Shown: positions 1 to 7,400 of the stretch, piece after piece
Layout: the number at the start of each line of letters is the position of its first letter
Position numbering within the stretch: the stretch's first letter is position 1
Assembly (NCBI GenBank): GCA_030609125.1
Contig: JAUWCW010000064.1
Span: 1 to 8,996 of the forward strand
Length of the DNA stretch: 8,996 nucleotides
Source: Candidatus Rokuibacteriota bacterium
Lineage (GTDB): Bacteria > JAUVQV01
Reading direction: 5' to 3'
The notes under the pieces: generated by a model
The model's database searches: none
Seen by the model: only the letters and a program-made list of their open reading frames with translations
What the model was told of the DNA's origin: nothing
Program-made: the position numbers and the translations under genes

Positions 1-1
1 C

Positions 2-268
2 CAGAAGATAGCCTATCTCATGCGCTCCGGAGCGCCCGACGCCCTTGACCTGATGGTGGGCTTCAACTTCTCCCACATGGCGATGGACCTGATCGCCGAC
101 AAGATCAGCGGACGGATGGTGGCCCTGAAAGACGGCAAGTACACCCACGTCCCGATAGACTCGGTGACCAGCGGCTTAAAGCGCGTGGACGTGGAAGAGT
201 TCTACGACGTGGAGGAGTATCGGCCCAAGGTGCAGCATGTCATGGGCAAGCCCATGTTCCTCTACTGA
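2..268 (+). CDS. pfkA: 6-phosphofructokinase, C-terminal fragment (5' end outside window)
   Basis: This is the tail of a phosphofructokinase, the cytoplasmic glycolytic enzyme that phosphorylates fructose 6-phosphate to the 1,6-bisphosphate. Reading from base 2 gives 88 codons ending in TGA at 266-268. The stretch RSGAPDALD near the left edge matches the family position RGGxPxxxD (the arginine/glycine turn near the sugar-phosphate site). It is followed by a helix and then [17 protein letters not shown], the usual 'G-x-MVAL-x-(4-5)-VPI' strand pair of the PFK fold. The protein ends [16 protein letters not shown]. The catalytic core (Gly-rich nucleotide loop, TxD base) is off the window, so ATP versus pyrophosphate use cannot be read. 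The ATG at position 20 is internal, not the start. No T-rich terminator follows. The gene appears unrelated in function to the envelope genes downstream. Confidence 0.85.
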   Translation, partial: QKIAYLMRSGAPDALDLMVGFNFSHMAMDLIADKISGRMVALKDGKYTHVPIDSVTSGLKRVDVEEFYDVEEYRPKVQHVMGKPMFLY

Positions 269-296
269 GACGAGGAATCTTGAGGAGACGTCAGAT

Positions 297-470
297 CCAT
301 CGCGGAGCCTGTGCTGAGCAAAGCCGAAGTGCTCGGTATGACAGGCGGGAGGGCTCAGGATGGCGGGAGACGGTGTTGCCCCCTCTCCCCTCGTGGGAGA
401 GGGTAGTGTGAGGGGGCACGGTGTTGCTCTCTCTCCCTCTGAGGGCAGGCTCGGGATGAGAAGCGGAAAG
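297..470. repeat. Cluster of short inverted and direct repeats (intergenic repeat element)
   Basis: A non-coding stretch dense in small symmetric elements. GAGCA (316-320) faces TGCTC (330-334). CTGAGC (314-319) faces GCTCAG (353-358). A perfect 9-bp stem, CCCTCTCCC (381-389) with GGGAGAGGG (395-403), has a 5-base loop. CCCTC/GAGGG (435-439, 441-445) forms an almost loopless palindrome. The 10-mer ACGGTGTTGC occurs at 370-379 and again at 418-427. Translations of this stretch on either strand give low-complexity 'SPLVGEG'-type peptides, which I know as spurious products of dispersed intergenic repeats in many high-GC bacterial genomes. I read it as a composite of REP/MITE-like repeats. Whether copies exist elsewhere in the genome cannot be seen here. 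Confidence 0.5.
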
Positions 471-744
471 GTTTGCGGCTCGTGCCGAAAGCCCGGCTCC
501 GAACAACATATTCCCTCACAAATCCTGAATCTGAGCGCGAATTCTGTGAATATATTCTTGCGTGAGCCCTAAGGAATGTCTATGGGGCAGAAGGCTTCAG
601 AGAGATATGATCATTCTTGAGGATTCATGACGCTTGAACCTTTGGGCAGAGCTTTCCGCCGCCGCCGTCTCCGGCTCTCTTCAGGAAGAAATTGGAGGGT
701 AGCTTTTTTCGATGCAGGAAATCCAGTGACAAAAGGGGAGTGGT
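471..744. other. Intergenic region with no recognisable gene
   Basis: About 270 bp with no ORF of protein-like composition, no tRNA or rRNA and no clear terminator. Small open frames on both strands here lack family resemblance, and the minus-strand one overlaps the signal-peptide region of the next gene. A TATGAT hexamer at 606-611 looks like a -10 box but has no credible -35 partner 16-18 bases upstream. A Shine-Dalgarno-like GGGGAG at 735-740 sits just ahead of an ATG at 745; see the isomerase entry for why that start is not preferred. Confidence 0.4.
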
Positions 745-746
745 AT

Positions 747-793
747 GGCTGGCTTCGCCGTGAACCGCCTGCCTGCCGGGTTCTTGTCCAGCC
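747..793. repeat. Nested inverted repeat upstream of the isomerase gene
   Basis: GGCTGG (747-752) is complementary to CCAGCC (788-793), and inside it GAACC (762-766) is complementary to GGTTC (779-783). Together they could fold as one interrupted hairpin. It has no T-tract. It lies upstream of the candidate TTGACA promoter, so it may be a repeat remnant or DNA-level element and not part of the leader. The stems are short and could be chance. Confidence 0.25.
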
Positions 794-808
794 GGCCACA
801 TTCCCGCC

Positions 809-836
809 TTGACAGCCCGCTCAACACCTGCAAAAT
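809..836 (+). promoter_or_regulatory. Candidate sigma-70-type promoter for the isomerase gene
   Basis: A consensus -35 box TTGACA at 809-814 is followed after 16 bases by CAAAAT at 831-836, which matches four of six bases of TATAAT. Transcription would begin near 843, giving a leader of at most about ten bases before the ATG at 853, or none before the ATG at 844. The -35 match is exact but the -10 is weak, so this is a hypothesis. If right, it excludes the upstream ATG at 745 as a start. Confidence 0.3.
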
Positions 837-852
837 ACGCCTTATGGAGACT

Positions 853-1824
853 ATGAAGTGCCCCGCACCGGTCGGGCTCGCCACTCTTACGTTCCTCCTC
901 CTGCTCACGGCCGCGCTCCCTTCCCCGGCGGGAGAAACCGTGGCCTTCGTCAACAAGGTGCCGATCAGTCTGGATTTCTACAACCAGTGCCGGCCCGCCT
1001 TTCTCAAGCAGAAAGGGATCCCGCCCGGGCAGTCCGGCGCCAAAGAGAGCAGCGGCGGGTTGAAGCGGGACCTGATAGATTGGCTCATCGACCGGGAACT
1101 GCTTTTCCAGGAGGCGAGGGAGACGGGGTACCTGGCCGGAAGCGACAGCGTGGATGAAGAACTCGAGAGAATCCTCAGGCCATTCAATTCACAGGAAAGA
1201 TTCGCGAGTACCCTCAGCCGCAACAACTTCACACTTGAGCAGTACAGGGAATTTCTCCGGCGCCGGCTCACAATTGAAAAATTTCTCAAGAACGAAATCG
1301 CCGGAACAGTCGAGGTGACGGACGAGGAGGTCGACGCCCACCATAACGCCCATCTCGATCGGTTCCGAACTCCGGAGCAGGTTCGCGTCTCCCACATAAT
1401 GGTCAGGGTCCCCCATGACGCCGGAACGGCTGAGAGAGAGGCGGCGAGGAAAAGGCTCGAGGAAATCCTCCGGGCCCATCAGGACGGGGTGGATTTCAGC
1501 GAGTTGGCCAGGAAGCACTCGGACTGCTCCAGCAGTGTAAAGGGAGGCGACCTGGGCTTTTTCGCCAGGGGAAAGATGTCTCCTTCCTTCGAAGAGAGGG
1601 CGTTTTCGCTGCAGACGGGATCAGTCTCCGGAATTGTCGAGACGCCCTTCGGGTACCATGTGATCAAGGTCGAAGAACGCAGGGAAGCCGCAAGAATTTC
1701 CCCCGAGGAAGTGGCCGCCACGCTGAGAGAATCTCTACGGGAGATCAAGGTCGACGAGGCCGTAGAAGAAAGGCTGCAAATCCTCAGGGACCGGGCCTCC
1801 GTGGAGATAACACAGCAGTTCTGA
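853..1824 (+). CDS. Secreted SurA/PrsA-like peptidyl-prolyl cis-trans isomerase (parvulin family)
   Basis: A 323-residue envelope foldase that would catalyse proline isomerisation and hold unfolded exported proteins. Residues 1-26 form a Sec signal peptide (Leu-rich core, cleavage expected at SPA|GE). Residues 27-175 are the SurA-type N-terminal chaperone region: the strand VAFVNKVPIS, then charged helices with LIDWLIDRELLFQEA. Residues 176-274 are a single parvulin domain with the expected VSHIMV, HSDC, GGDLGFFARGKMSPSFEERAF and GYHVIKV blocks; the two His and the Asp-Cys pair match family active-site positions. A charged helical tail ends in QQF. There is no lipobox, so it is probably periplasmic. 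Start choice: ATG 853 has GGAG at 846-849, though only 3 bases away. ATG 844 is equally possible. ATG 745 has a better-spaced ribosome site but would bury the signal peptide behind 36 residues. It converges on the LamG/Ig gene with no gap. Confidence 0.87.
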   Translation: MKCPAPVGLATLTFLLLLTAALPSPAGETVAFVNKVPISLDFYNQCRPAFLKQKGIPPGQSGAKESSGGLKRDLIDWLIDRELLFQEARETGYLAGSDSVDEELERILRPFNSQERFASTLSRNNFTLEQYREFLRRRLTIEKFLKNEIAGTVEVTDEEVDAHHNAHLDRFRTPEQVRVSHIMVRVPHDAGTAEREAARKRLEEILRAHQDGVDFSELARKHSDCSSSVKGGDLGFFARGKMSPSFEERAFSLQTGSVSGIVETPFGYHVIKVEERREAARISPEEVAATLRESLREIKVDEAVEERLQILRDRASVEITQQF

Positions 1825-1845
1825 CGGTTGGGCTGACCGTCAGAA
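1819..1845. terminator. Bidirectional hairpin spanning both stop codons of convergent genes
   Basis: TTCTGACGGT (1819-1828) and ACCGTCAGAA (1836-1845) form a perfect 10-bp stem with a 7-base loop. The TGA of the isomerase gene (1822-1824) pairs with the TCA at 1840-1842, which is the minus-strand TGA of the LamG/Ig gene. The last sense codon of each gene (TTC, Phe) also lies in its own arm of the stem. Neither side has a T-tract, so it is not a textbook intrinsic terminator. It may protect 3' ends or help separate convergent transcripts. Confidence 0.6.
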
Positions 1846-4329
1846 GAAGCTGTAATCGGTTACCGCGAGGGCGAGCGCACGGGCCGCCGTAAGCTCCTCT
1901 TCGGTCGGGACGGTCGACCGGACAGTCACCTCGATGATCGCCTTGCCGGGGATTCTTCCGGCGACGAACTCGGCGGTTGAGATGCCGTCCTCGTCGGTGA
2001 GTTCCTCTATGCTGCGCAGACGGCCTTGTCCAATGGCCACCACATACTCCACTTCGATGCCTTCGTTGGGGTTGTCGTTGATGTCCGTGACCAGCACCTC
2101 GAGGTCCGCCTTGCTTCGCCCATCGGCCGGCAGGATGTCGGGAACAACGGTAATGGCGATCTTGGCCGGAGCGTCACTGCGCAGTTCGATCCTGACCACT
2201 CCGCTGATGCCCACATCCTGGTCTATCGCCGTGATAAGCACGACACCGATCTTCTTGCCGGCGGTGTAGACCGCCCGGGCCTTGCCGTTGTTGTCGGTGG
2301 TGCCCGACACTGTGCGGATGGACCCGCTTCCCGCGGTGACCCGGAAGCTCACCCGGTGGCCTTCCGCGGGAATACCGTCCCTGGAGACGAAGGCCGTTAT
2401 CCTGGCCGTACTCTCGCCGTCGGCCGTGAGCCATTCGTCGCTGGAGGTCACCACGATCGAGTAGCCGAGGGCCTTCCCGGCGACCTGCTGAACGGCTTCG
2501 AGTTCAACCTCCGCCCGAGCCCTGATAAAGGTCTTGACATACCCGGCGCCGGTGTCGTTGCTCAACATGTCGCGGGCGACGATGATGGCCGTCTTGGCCG
2601 CGAAACCGGCGGTATAGGTCGCCGTCACCTGACCGAACAGATCGGTCTCACCCCAGAAATCCCGCCTCAGGGAGCCGCCCACCTCGTCGGCAAACTGACC
2701 GCCGCCGACAACGCCCGTGAATTGGGAAGTCGTGGCGAGGATGAACCCGATCTCATGTCCCGCAACGGCTTCCTCGTTGGCGTCCGTGACCGTTACGAGA
2801 ACCGTGGACTTCGATTCTTCGTCGGCCTCCAGCTCCTGTGGGGAGGCGTGAACGATGATAGTAAGGGAGGCGTCGATCTCGAACTGCTCATCTCCGACCA
2901 TGGTCGCCTGCGCCTCTCCCCGCGAGAGATGCCCGACCACGAGTGCCACGGGATAGCGGTCCCGGTAGTCCACCACGAAGGCGCCTTCGTACTTGCCCGG
3001 ACTTTCAGGATCTTCACTCATGGAGAGCCCGGAATGCGGCCGGATGACGTGCTGGAAGCTGCCGTCGTCCATCACGGCTACAACGGCGGTGTAGTAGGGA
3101 ACGTCCGCCTCGAGCCCCTCTATGGTGTAGCTCTGTGCCTGGACTTCGAGGACCTCGACCGGTTCCATCTCCTCCGTCACCGCGGCGATAGGCTCGCGAC
3201 TGACGAACACCCGATATTCCTCCACGTCCCGCAGGTTGATTTCGCCTTCATCGAAGAAGGTTATCTCCTCGAGATAGACACCGTACCCCTGCCAGCTCAG
3301 TTCGATCTTTCCCTTTATGTCAGGCACAGTTACGATGTCGAAGGTTGCGGTCGCCCCCGCCGTTCCCTCCAGTGCCACCGTCATTGTATCGCCGGCGACC
3401 AGCTTCAGCGAGAAGCCCGCAACGCTGACGCCGTTGTGCTCGACGGAAAGTATCTCGGGCTGACCCTCCGCGGCGCCGATCCGGGCAAGATCGAAGGAGG
3501 TGACCACCGTATCGTGGAAGCGCAGATCGTCGAGGATGGAATTTTCGAGGTAGCGGACCCCCCTTCCTATCCCCTTGTCCCAGTCCTTGCCTTCCGCACC
3601 AACCCGGACCTCAGTCACCCCGGAGAGGTCCAAGCGGCCGTTTTTCATGGTGACCTTGCCCATCTCCGTACTCCGAACCTGGGCGTAGGAACCGACGGGA
3701 GGATAGGCGCTCGTGAGGGCCTTCCCGTTCACCAGGACCTGGTTCTCCCCCTCCGCCGCCCCGTAGGTGAGGGCCACATGTATCCACTCCCCGGCCCGGG
3801 GCGTGAAATCGAGAGGGATTACTTCCCCCCACACGTTCAGGTCGTAGGCTGGGTCGGCCGTCCTCTTCGAGTCCATGAGGAGCTCTGCCCCCCCTCCGAA
3901 CTCGCTGCCTTCCCACTGGATGTACACGGTGAGAATATTGCGGTCCTCGTGGTCCACAAACTCGAGGACCGGCTCGCGGCCCCGGCTCTTATCCCCGCTG
4001 TTCCGGCGCTGCAACCAGAACTCAATCGTCCCCTCCTGCCCTCTGAGTCTCGTAACGAGACCCTGGGACAGGATCAGGCCGCCGAAATCAGTCCGAGTCG
4101 AGCGGTCCACGGTAAACCCCTGGAGGCCGTCTTCGGTCTCCACCACGCGCGCCGTGCCCACGGCTCTGACCGCCGAAGGGCTGTCAAAGGTCTCCTCGTA
4201 GATGATCTCCGCGGAGGCCCCGCCCGACAGCGTCAGGACCAGGCCGGTTGCCACAAGCACGGCCGGCAGAGAGAAACGTCTCCCACCGGCTCTCCTTGCC
4301 GTTCTTCTCTTCCTTGCCACTCTGTTCAT
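1840..4329 (-). CDS. Exported LamG / Fn3 / bacterial Ig-like multidomain surface protein
   Basis: An 829-residue protein with no cysteine and no assigned enzyme activity, probably an extracellular structural or adhesive protein. Residues 1-40 are a long Arg-rich signal peptide ending ASA|E. Residues 41-285 form a LamG/concanavalin-like jelly roll (TIEFWLQ about 101, GEWIHVALTYG 180-190, VLVNGKAL about 198, ILDDLRFHD 265-273). Residues 288-335 and 436-487 look like two halves of one Ig-like domain (GDTMTVALEGTAGATATFDI; then PGKYEGAFVV...VVGHLSRGEAQA). Between them is an Fn3-like insert (IELSWQGYGV, EEYRVFVSREPI, SYTIEGLEADVPYYTAVVAV). Three invasin-type (Big_1-like) repeats follow: about 488-605, 606-720 and 721-810 (LTADGEST, LPADGRSK, then TDxxGxxxAxYxAG). 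There is no membrane anchor or sorting tail. The ATG at 4327-4329 has AGGG 7 bases upstream; an in-frame GTG at 4401 would add 24 residues ahead of the signal peptide. It lies downstream of the cytochrome on the same strand, so co-transcription is likely. Confidence 0.8.
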   Translation of the reverse strand: MNRVARKRRTARRAGGRRFSLPAVLVATGLVLTLSGGASAEIIYEETFDSPSAVRAVGTARVVETEDGLQGFTVDRSTRTDFGGLILSQGLVTRLRGQEGTIEFWLQRRNSGDKSRGREPVLEFVDHEDRNILTVYIQWEGSEFGGGAELLMDSKRTADPAYDLNVWGEVIPLDFTPRAGEWIHVALTYGAAEGENQVLVNGKALTSAYPPVGSYAQVRSTEMGKVTMKNGRLDLSGVTEVRVGAEGKDWDKGIGRGVRYLENSILDDLRFHDTVVTSFDLARIGAAEGQPEILSVEHNGVSVAGFSLKLVAGDTMTVALEGTAGATATFDIVTVPDIKGKIELSWQGYGVYLEEITFFDEGEINLRDVEEYRVFVSREPIAAVTEEMEPVEVLEVQAQSYTIEGLEADVPYYTAVVAVMDDGSFQHVIRPHSGLSMSEDPESPGKYEGAFVVDYRDRYPVALVVGHLSRGEAQATMVGDEQFEIDASLTIIVHASPQELEADEESKSTVLVTVTDANEEAVAGHEIGFILATTSQFTGVVGGGQFADEVGGSLRRDFWGETDLFGQVTATYTAGFAAKTAIIVARDMLSNDTGAGYVKTFIRARAEVELEAVQQVAGKALGYSIVVTSSDEWLTADGESTARITAFVSRDGIPAEGHRVSFRVTAGSGSIRTVSGTTDNNGKARAVYTAGKKIGVVLITAIDQDVGISGVVRIELRSDAPAKIAITVVPDILPADGRSKADLEVLVTDINDNPNEGIEVEYVVAIGQGRLRSIEELTDEDGISTAEFVAGRIPGKAIIEVTVRSTVPTEEELTAARALALAVTDYSFF

Positions 4330-4482
4330 TGTACGGCCCTGTCTTTCCTTGCCTCTAACCTTTACTACTGTTTTCCTCGGACAAAGTAACACCTTCTGCA
4401 CTGCCGGCGTTCATCCCGGTGGCGCAGGTCAGGGAGAATTTTCCGCAATCCGAGGCATGAGGAGCAGTGAGGCGCCTTGAGA
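4330..4482 (-). other. Intercistronic gap with possible RNA fold
   Basis: This 153-bp gap separates the cytochrome stop from the next gene's ATG. Arms CCTCGGA (4375-4381) and TCCGAGG (4449-4455) are a perfect 7-bp inverted repeat. Between them, the minus strand has TGCGCCACCGG and CCGGCAGTGCA around an 8-base loop, pairing except for two mismatches. An 8-bp palindrome AGGCGCCT lies at 4470-4477, just after the stop. There is no T-tract terminator and I see no convincing promoter, which favours read-through from the cytochrome gene. It does not match a riboswitch I recognise, including the GEMM c-di-GMP type. Arms of this size can occur by chance. Confidence 0.3.
4337..4340 (-). promoter_or_regulatory. 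Ribosome binding site supporting the ATG at 4329
   Basis: On the minus strand AGGG lies 7 bases before the ATG at 4327-4329, a normal spacing. Together with the signal peptide that begins right after this ATG, it decides the start over the upstream GTG at 4401. Confidence 0.5.
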
Positions 4483-7400
4483 TCAGTACGTCTCCCACTG
4501 CTTTCCTCCCGTTGGCATGGGGCTGCCGGCGCTGGGAGGGGTGCTGTCCCATGGGGTCACCTGGTTCCACGGCAGGTGGTAGTCTTCCCCGTGACAGGCC
4601 ATGCTGTTGGTGTGGGGAGCGTTGATGCCTTGTTTGTAGTCCCGGAACTGCCTTCCCTCCTCGTTGTTGATCGACGTTTCGATGCAGTTCGTCTTCACGA
4701 GACGCGGGAGGGCCTGGGAGTGCGGCGAGTGGCACTTGGAGCAGGAGAAGCGGTGGTACCCCGGCGCGGGGGCCTGACCGGTGTCGTCATCCGGAAAGTG
4801 TGCCGCCCAGTTGTACCGGCCGAAATTGTTGCTCGCCTTGGGAGTTACGCCGTTGGAAACTTGCGTGTGCTGGCTCCCGGCGGACTCTATCTTTGCGTGG
4901 GCCACGACCGACCACCAGTCCTTGGAATTGGTGCCGTGCGGAGCCTGGGACGGATCCCCCGCCTGATCGGGCATCCTTCCCCCGTCCATGAGGTGCTGAT
5001 CGACTATTCCGTCGTAGCCCGTGTACCAGTTGGGATCAAAGGGGTTCCAGGAGGTGTTACCCTCCCACCCCTTCACCGTGCTGTGGATGGATCTGATCGA
5101 GGCCCTTCCGCTCCCGCTGTTCGGCCAGCCGGTGCCGCCTGAGTCGCTGCTGGTGTGGCAGACGCTGCAGAGGCCGGCGAAATCCGAATAGGTCCCGCTC
5201 AGGGGGCCTGAAGCGGGGTAGGCCACGGTCAGGACGTTCCCCGACTCGTCCCAGTAGGGGTTGGCGTTGGAGGAGTCAACCCCCCAGGTGTTGTCGTCGA
5301 TGAAATAGCCGTCGTGCCCGGCGGCATTGCCGACGCCGTAGGACCCGGCCCCGCTTACGCCGGTGCCGTAGCCGCCGCCGATGAGCGGCGGATTGTTGAA
5401 GTGCTGGGCGTCGTCACCCGCACGGAAGTCGGGCGTCTCGCGGGGTGTCGGAGGGGGTGCCGTTCCGCCCGCACCGGTCCAGTTTCTCGTCAGGGTGGAA
5501 CCGGCCGTGGTGATGTCCCCGGCGCGGTCTTCCTTGTACGGCGCGGTCAGCCAGTTCCCTTTGAGCAACGGGTACTTCAGGCCGCCGTTCGTGGTTCTCA
5601 GAAAAGTCGTGTCTGTCCGTGGAGTCACCCCGTGGGGGTCGTGGCAGGGGGTGCACTGTCCCATACCGGCCCCGTCGAGGACCGGGTGGGCCGCCGCCGT
5701 GGAGAGGGATCCCGTCCAGTGGCTGCTCTGGATGCCGGTGCCGCCCGCGTTCGGCTGCTTGAAAGTGAAAGACTGGGTGTCCCAGCTGTCGCTCGTGCGC
5801 CACCGCCCGGCGGCTCCGCTGTAATAGTCGGTGATGGCGGCGCTCACTCCGTAGTCGGTATAGGACCCGGCATCGACGGCTGGATCGTCGCCGAGGTGGC
5901 AGTCGAAACACAAGTCCGCCTCCGCCGAGTACTCCCCGGGAGATCCCGATGCGGCGGGCGTGTAGTCCCAGCCCGACCACCTGCCGCTCTGGCCGACGAG
6001 GATTCCCCCGATGCTCCCGTCGGCGGCGGCGCTCGACCCGGAAATGTTCCAGGAGCGGGTCACCGTCACGTCGGAACCATGGGCGTTGTGGCAGTCCAGG
6101 CACTGGAGGCCGACAGCATCACCGCCGCTGTCGGACCACGCTCCGCTCGTAGCGATGCCTCGCTCGTTGAGGTCCGGACGGCGGTGGGGTGAATCTGCCT
6201 TGAAGACATAAAAGGCCGGGGTCACGTTGAAGGTGTTCGAGTCGTAGGAGCTGAATCTGCCGGTGGTGGAGACATCGAACTTGACGGCGATGCTGGTCTC
6301 GTCCCAGGACCTGGAGACGGGTGTACTGGTGTCGCCCACGGCGGTGAGGGCAAAGGGCTGTACCGCCTCCATGTACTGGCTGTGACACCCCAGGCAGAAT
6401 GTGGTTACGACGGGCGAGGTGCCCGCCCGGTCGGCAGGGTCGAAGTTCAGCACGTCGTAGGCCTGGACTGTCTCGGGATCGATGTTAACGCCGCCGGCGT
6501 TGTAGTGTTTCAGGCCGATCAGCCCGTCATTGCCGCCGGCCTCGTTTTCATAGTGGCAGGCGATACATCCCCGCTCCTTCTGCACCTGCGTTGCCGCCAG
6601 CGCGCCGTCAATGTGGTGGGATGACAGTGAGAAGTCTCCCGTGCTGAACGTGGAATCCGTGATGAGTCGGAACGAGCCCTGGGCGCTGTTGTGGCAGTCG
6701 AGACAGGCCGCGGAGGGGTGTCCCCCCTCGATGCACACCGCGGCGAAGGAGCGCGGGTCGCCGGGCCAGTAGTTGCCGTCGGTCCTCGGGGATGTATGGT
6801 CGGCATCGTTGGCGTGGCAGCCGGCGCAGTAAAGACCGGCCGGTGCCGCACCGATCGTTGGATTGGTCGGGGTGTCGCAGGAGGCGTCGAGGTTGTCATT
6901 GATCTCGATGGTGCCGTCCCGGTGCTGCGGATCCGAGGTGATGAAGTGGCAGGTGTCGCACCCATGTGGTGAGGAGGCCACGTGCTCGATTCCGTTCCGG
7001 AAGTCTCCGGGCTCTCCGTGGCAGACGGCGCAGTAGGCCTGCCCAGGCGTCGTCACCGTGTGATCGGCATCGGCGTCGAGAGACCAGAGGCGGTCCCAGT
7101 CGCCGCCGTCGCTATGACAGCTGGACGTACAGGTGTCGTCCGTGTCGTCAACGAGGACGTTCAGTGTCAGGGTCATGGCTGTCGAGTCCCAGTTGAAGAC
7201 CGCCGTCGAGGGATCATTGGCCGTCCCGCTGATGTGGGCCTCGGTGGGCCTGTCCTGGTGGCAGTGAGTGCAGGTGAATGACCCGCCGAAATCGTCGTCG
7301 TGAGAGACGGTGCCGTTGAGGGCGTCATCGAGGATGTGAAGACCGCTGTTGGGATTGGTTCCGGTCCCGCCCGCGGTGTGGCACATGGTGCAGGCACCGG

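Noticed and set aside
291-572. Small ORFs on both strands in the pfkA-isomerase gap
   Set aside because: They translate repeat DNA ('SPLVGEG'-type peptides) and have no family resemblance.
4213-4329. Twin-arginine export signal in the LamG/Ig protein
   Set aside because: RRFSL resembles the motif only loosely. The n-region is just Arg-rich, and a Sec signal with ASA cleavage explains it better.
2026-4389. A 787-codon open frame on the plus strand, antisense to the LamG/Ig gene
   Set aside because: Its translation is rich in Arg, Gly, His and Pro with no domain, signal peptide or repeat pattern. The minus-strand frame has a signal peptide and clear LamG, Fn3 and Ig features. The opposite frame is open because of high GC and codon bias.
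4330-4482. GEMM-type c-di-GMP riboswitch between the two minus-strand genes
   Set aside because: Such riboswitches are common near Geobacter cytochrome genes, so I looked for one, but the conserved core motifs and tetraloop/receptor pattern are not present.
4402-4735. Minus-strand frame overlapping the cytochrome end and the gap
   Set aside because: Composition and position fit an out-of-frame shadow, and its codons before the stop overlap the proper cytochrome frame. There is no homology signal.
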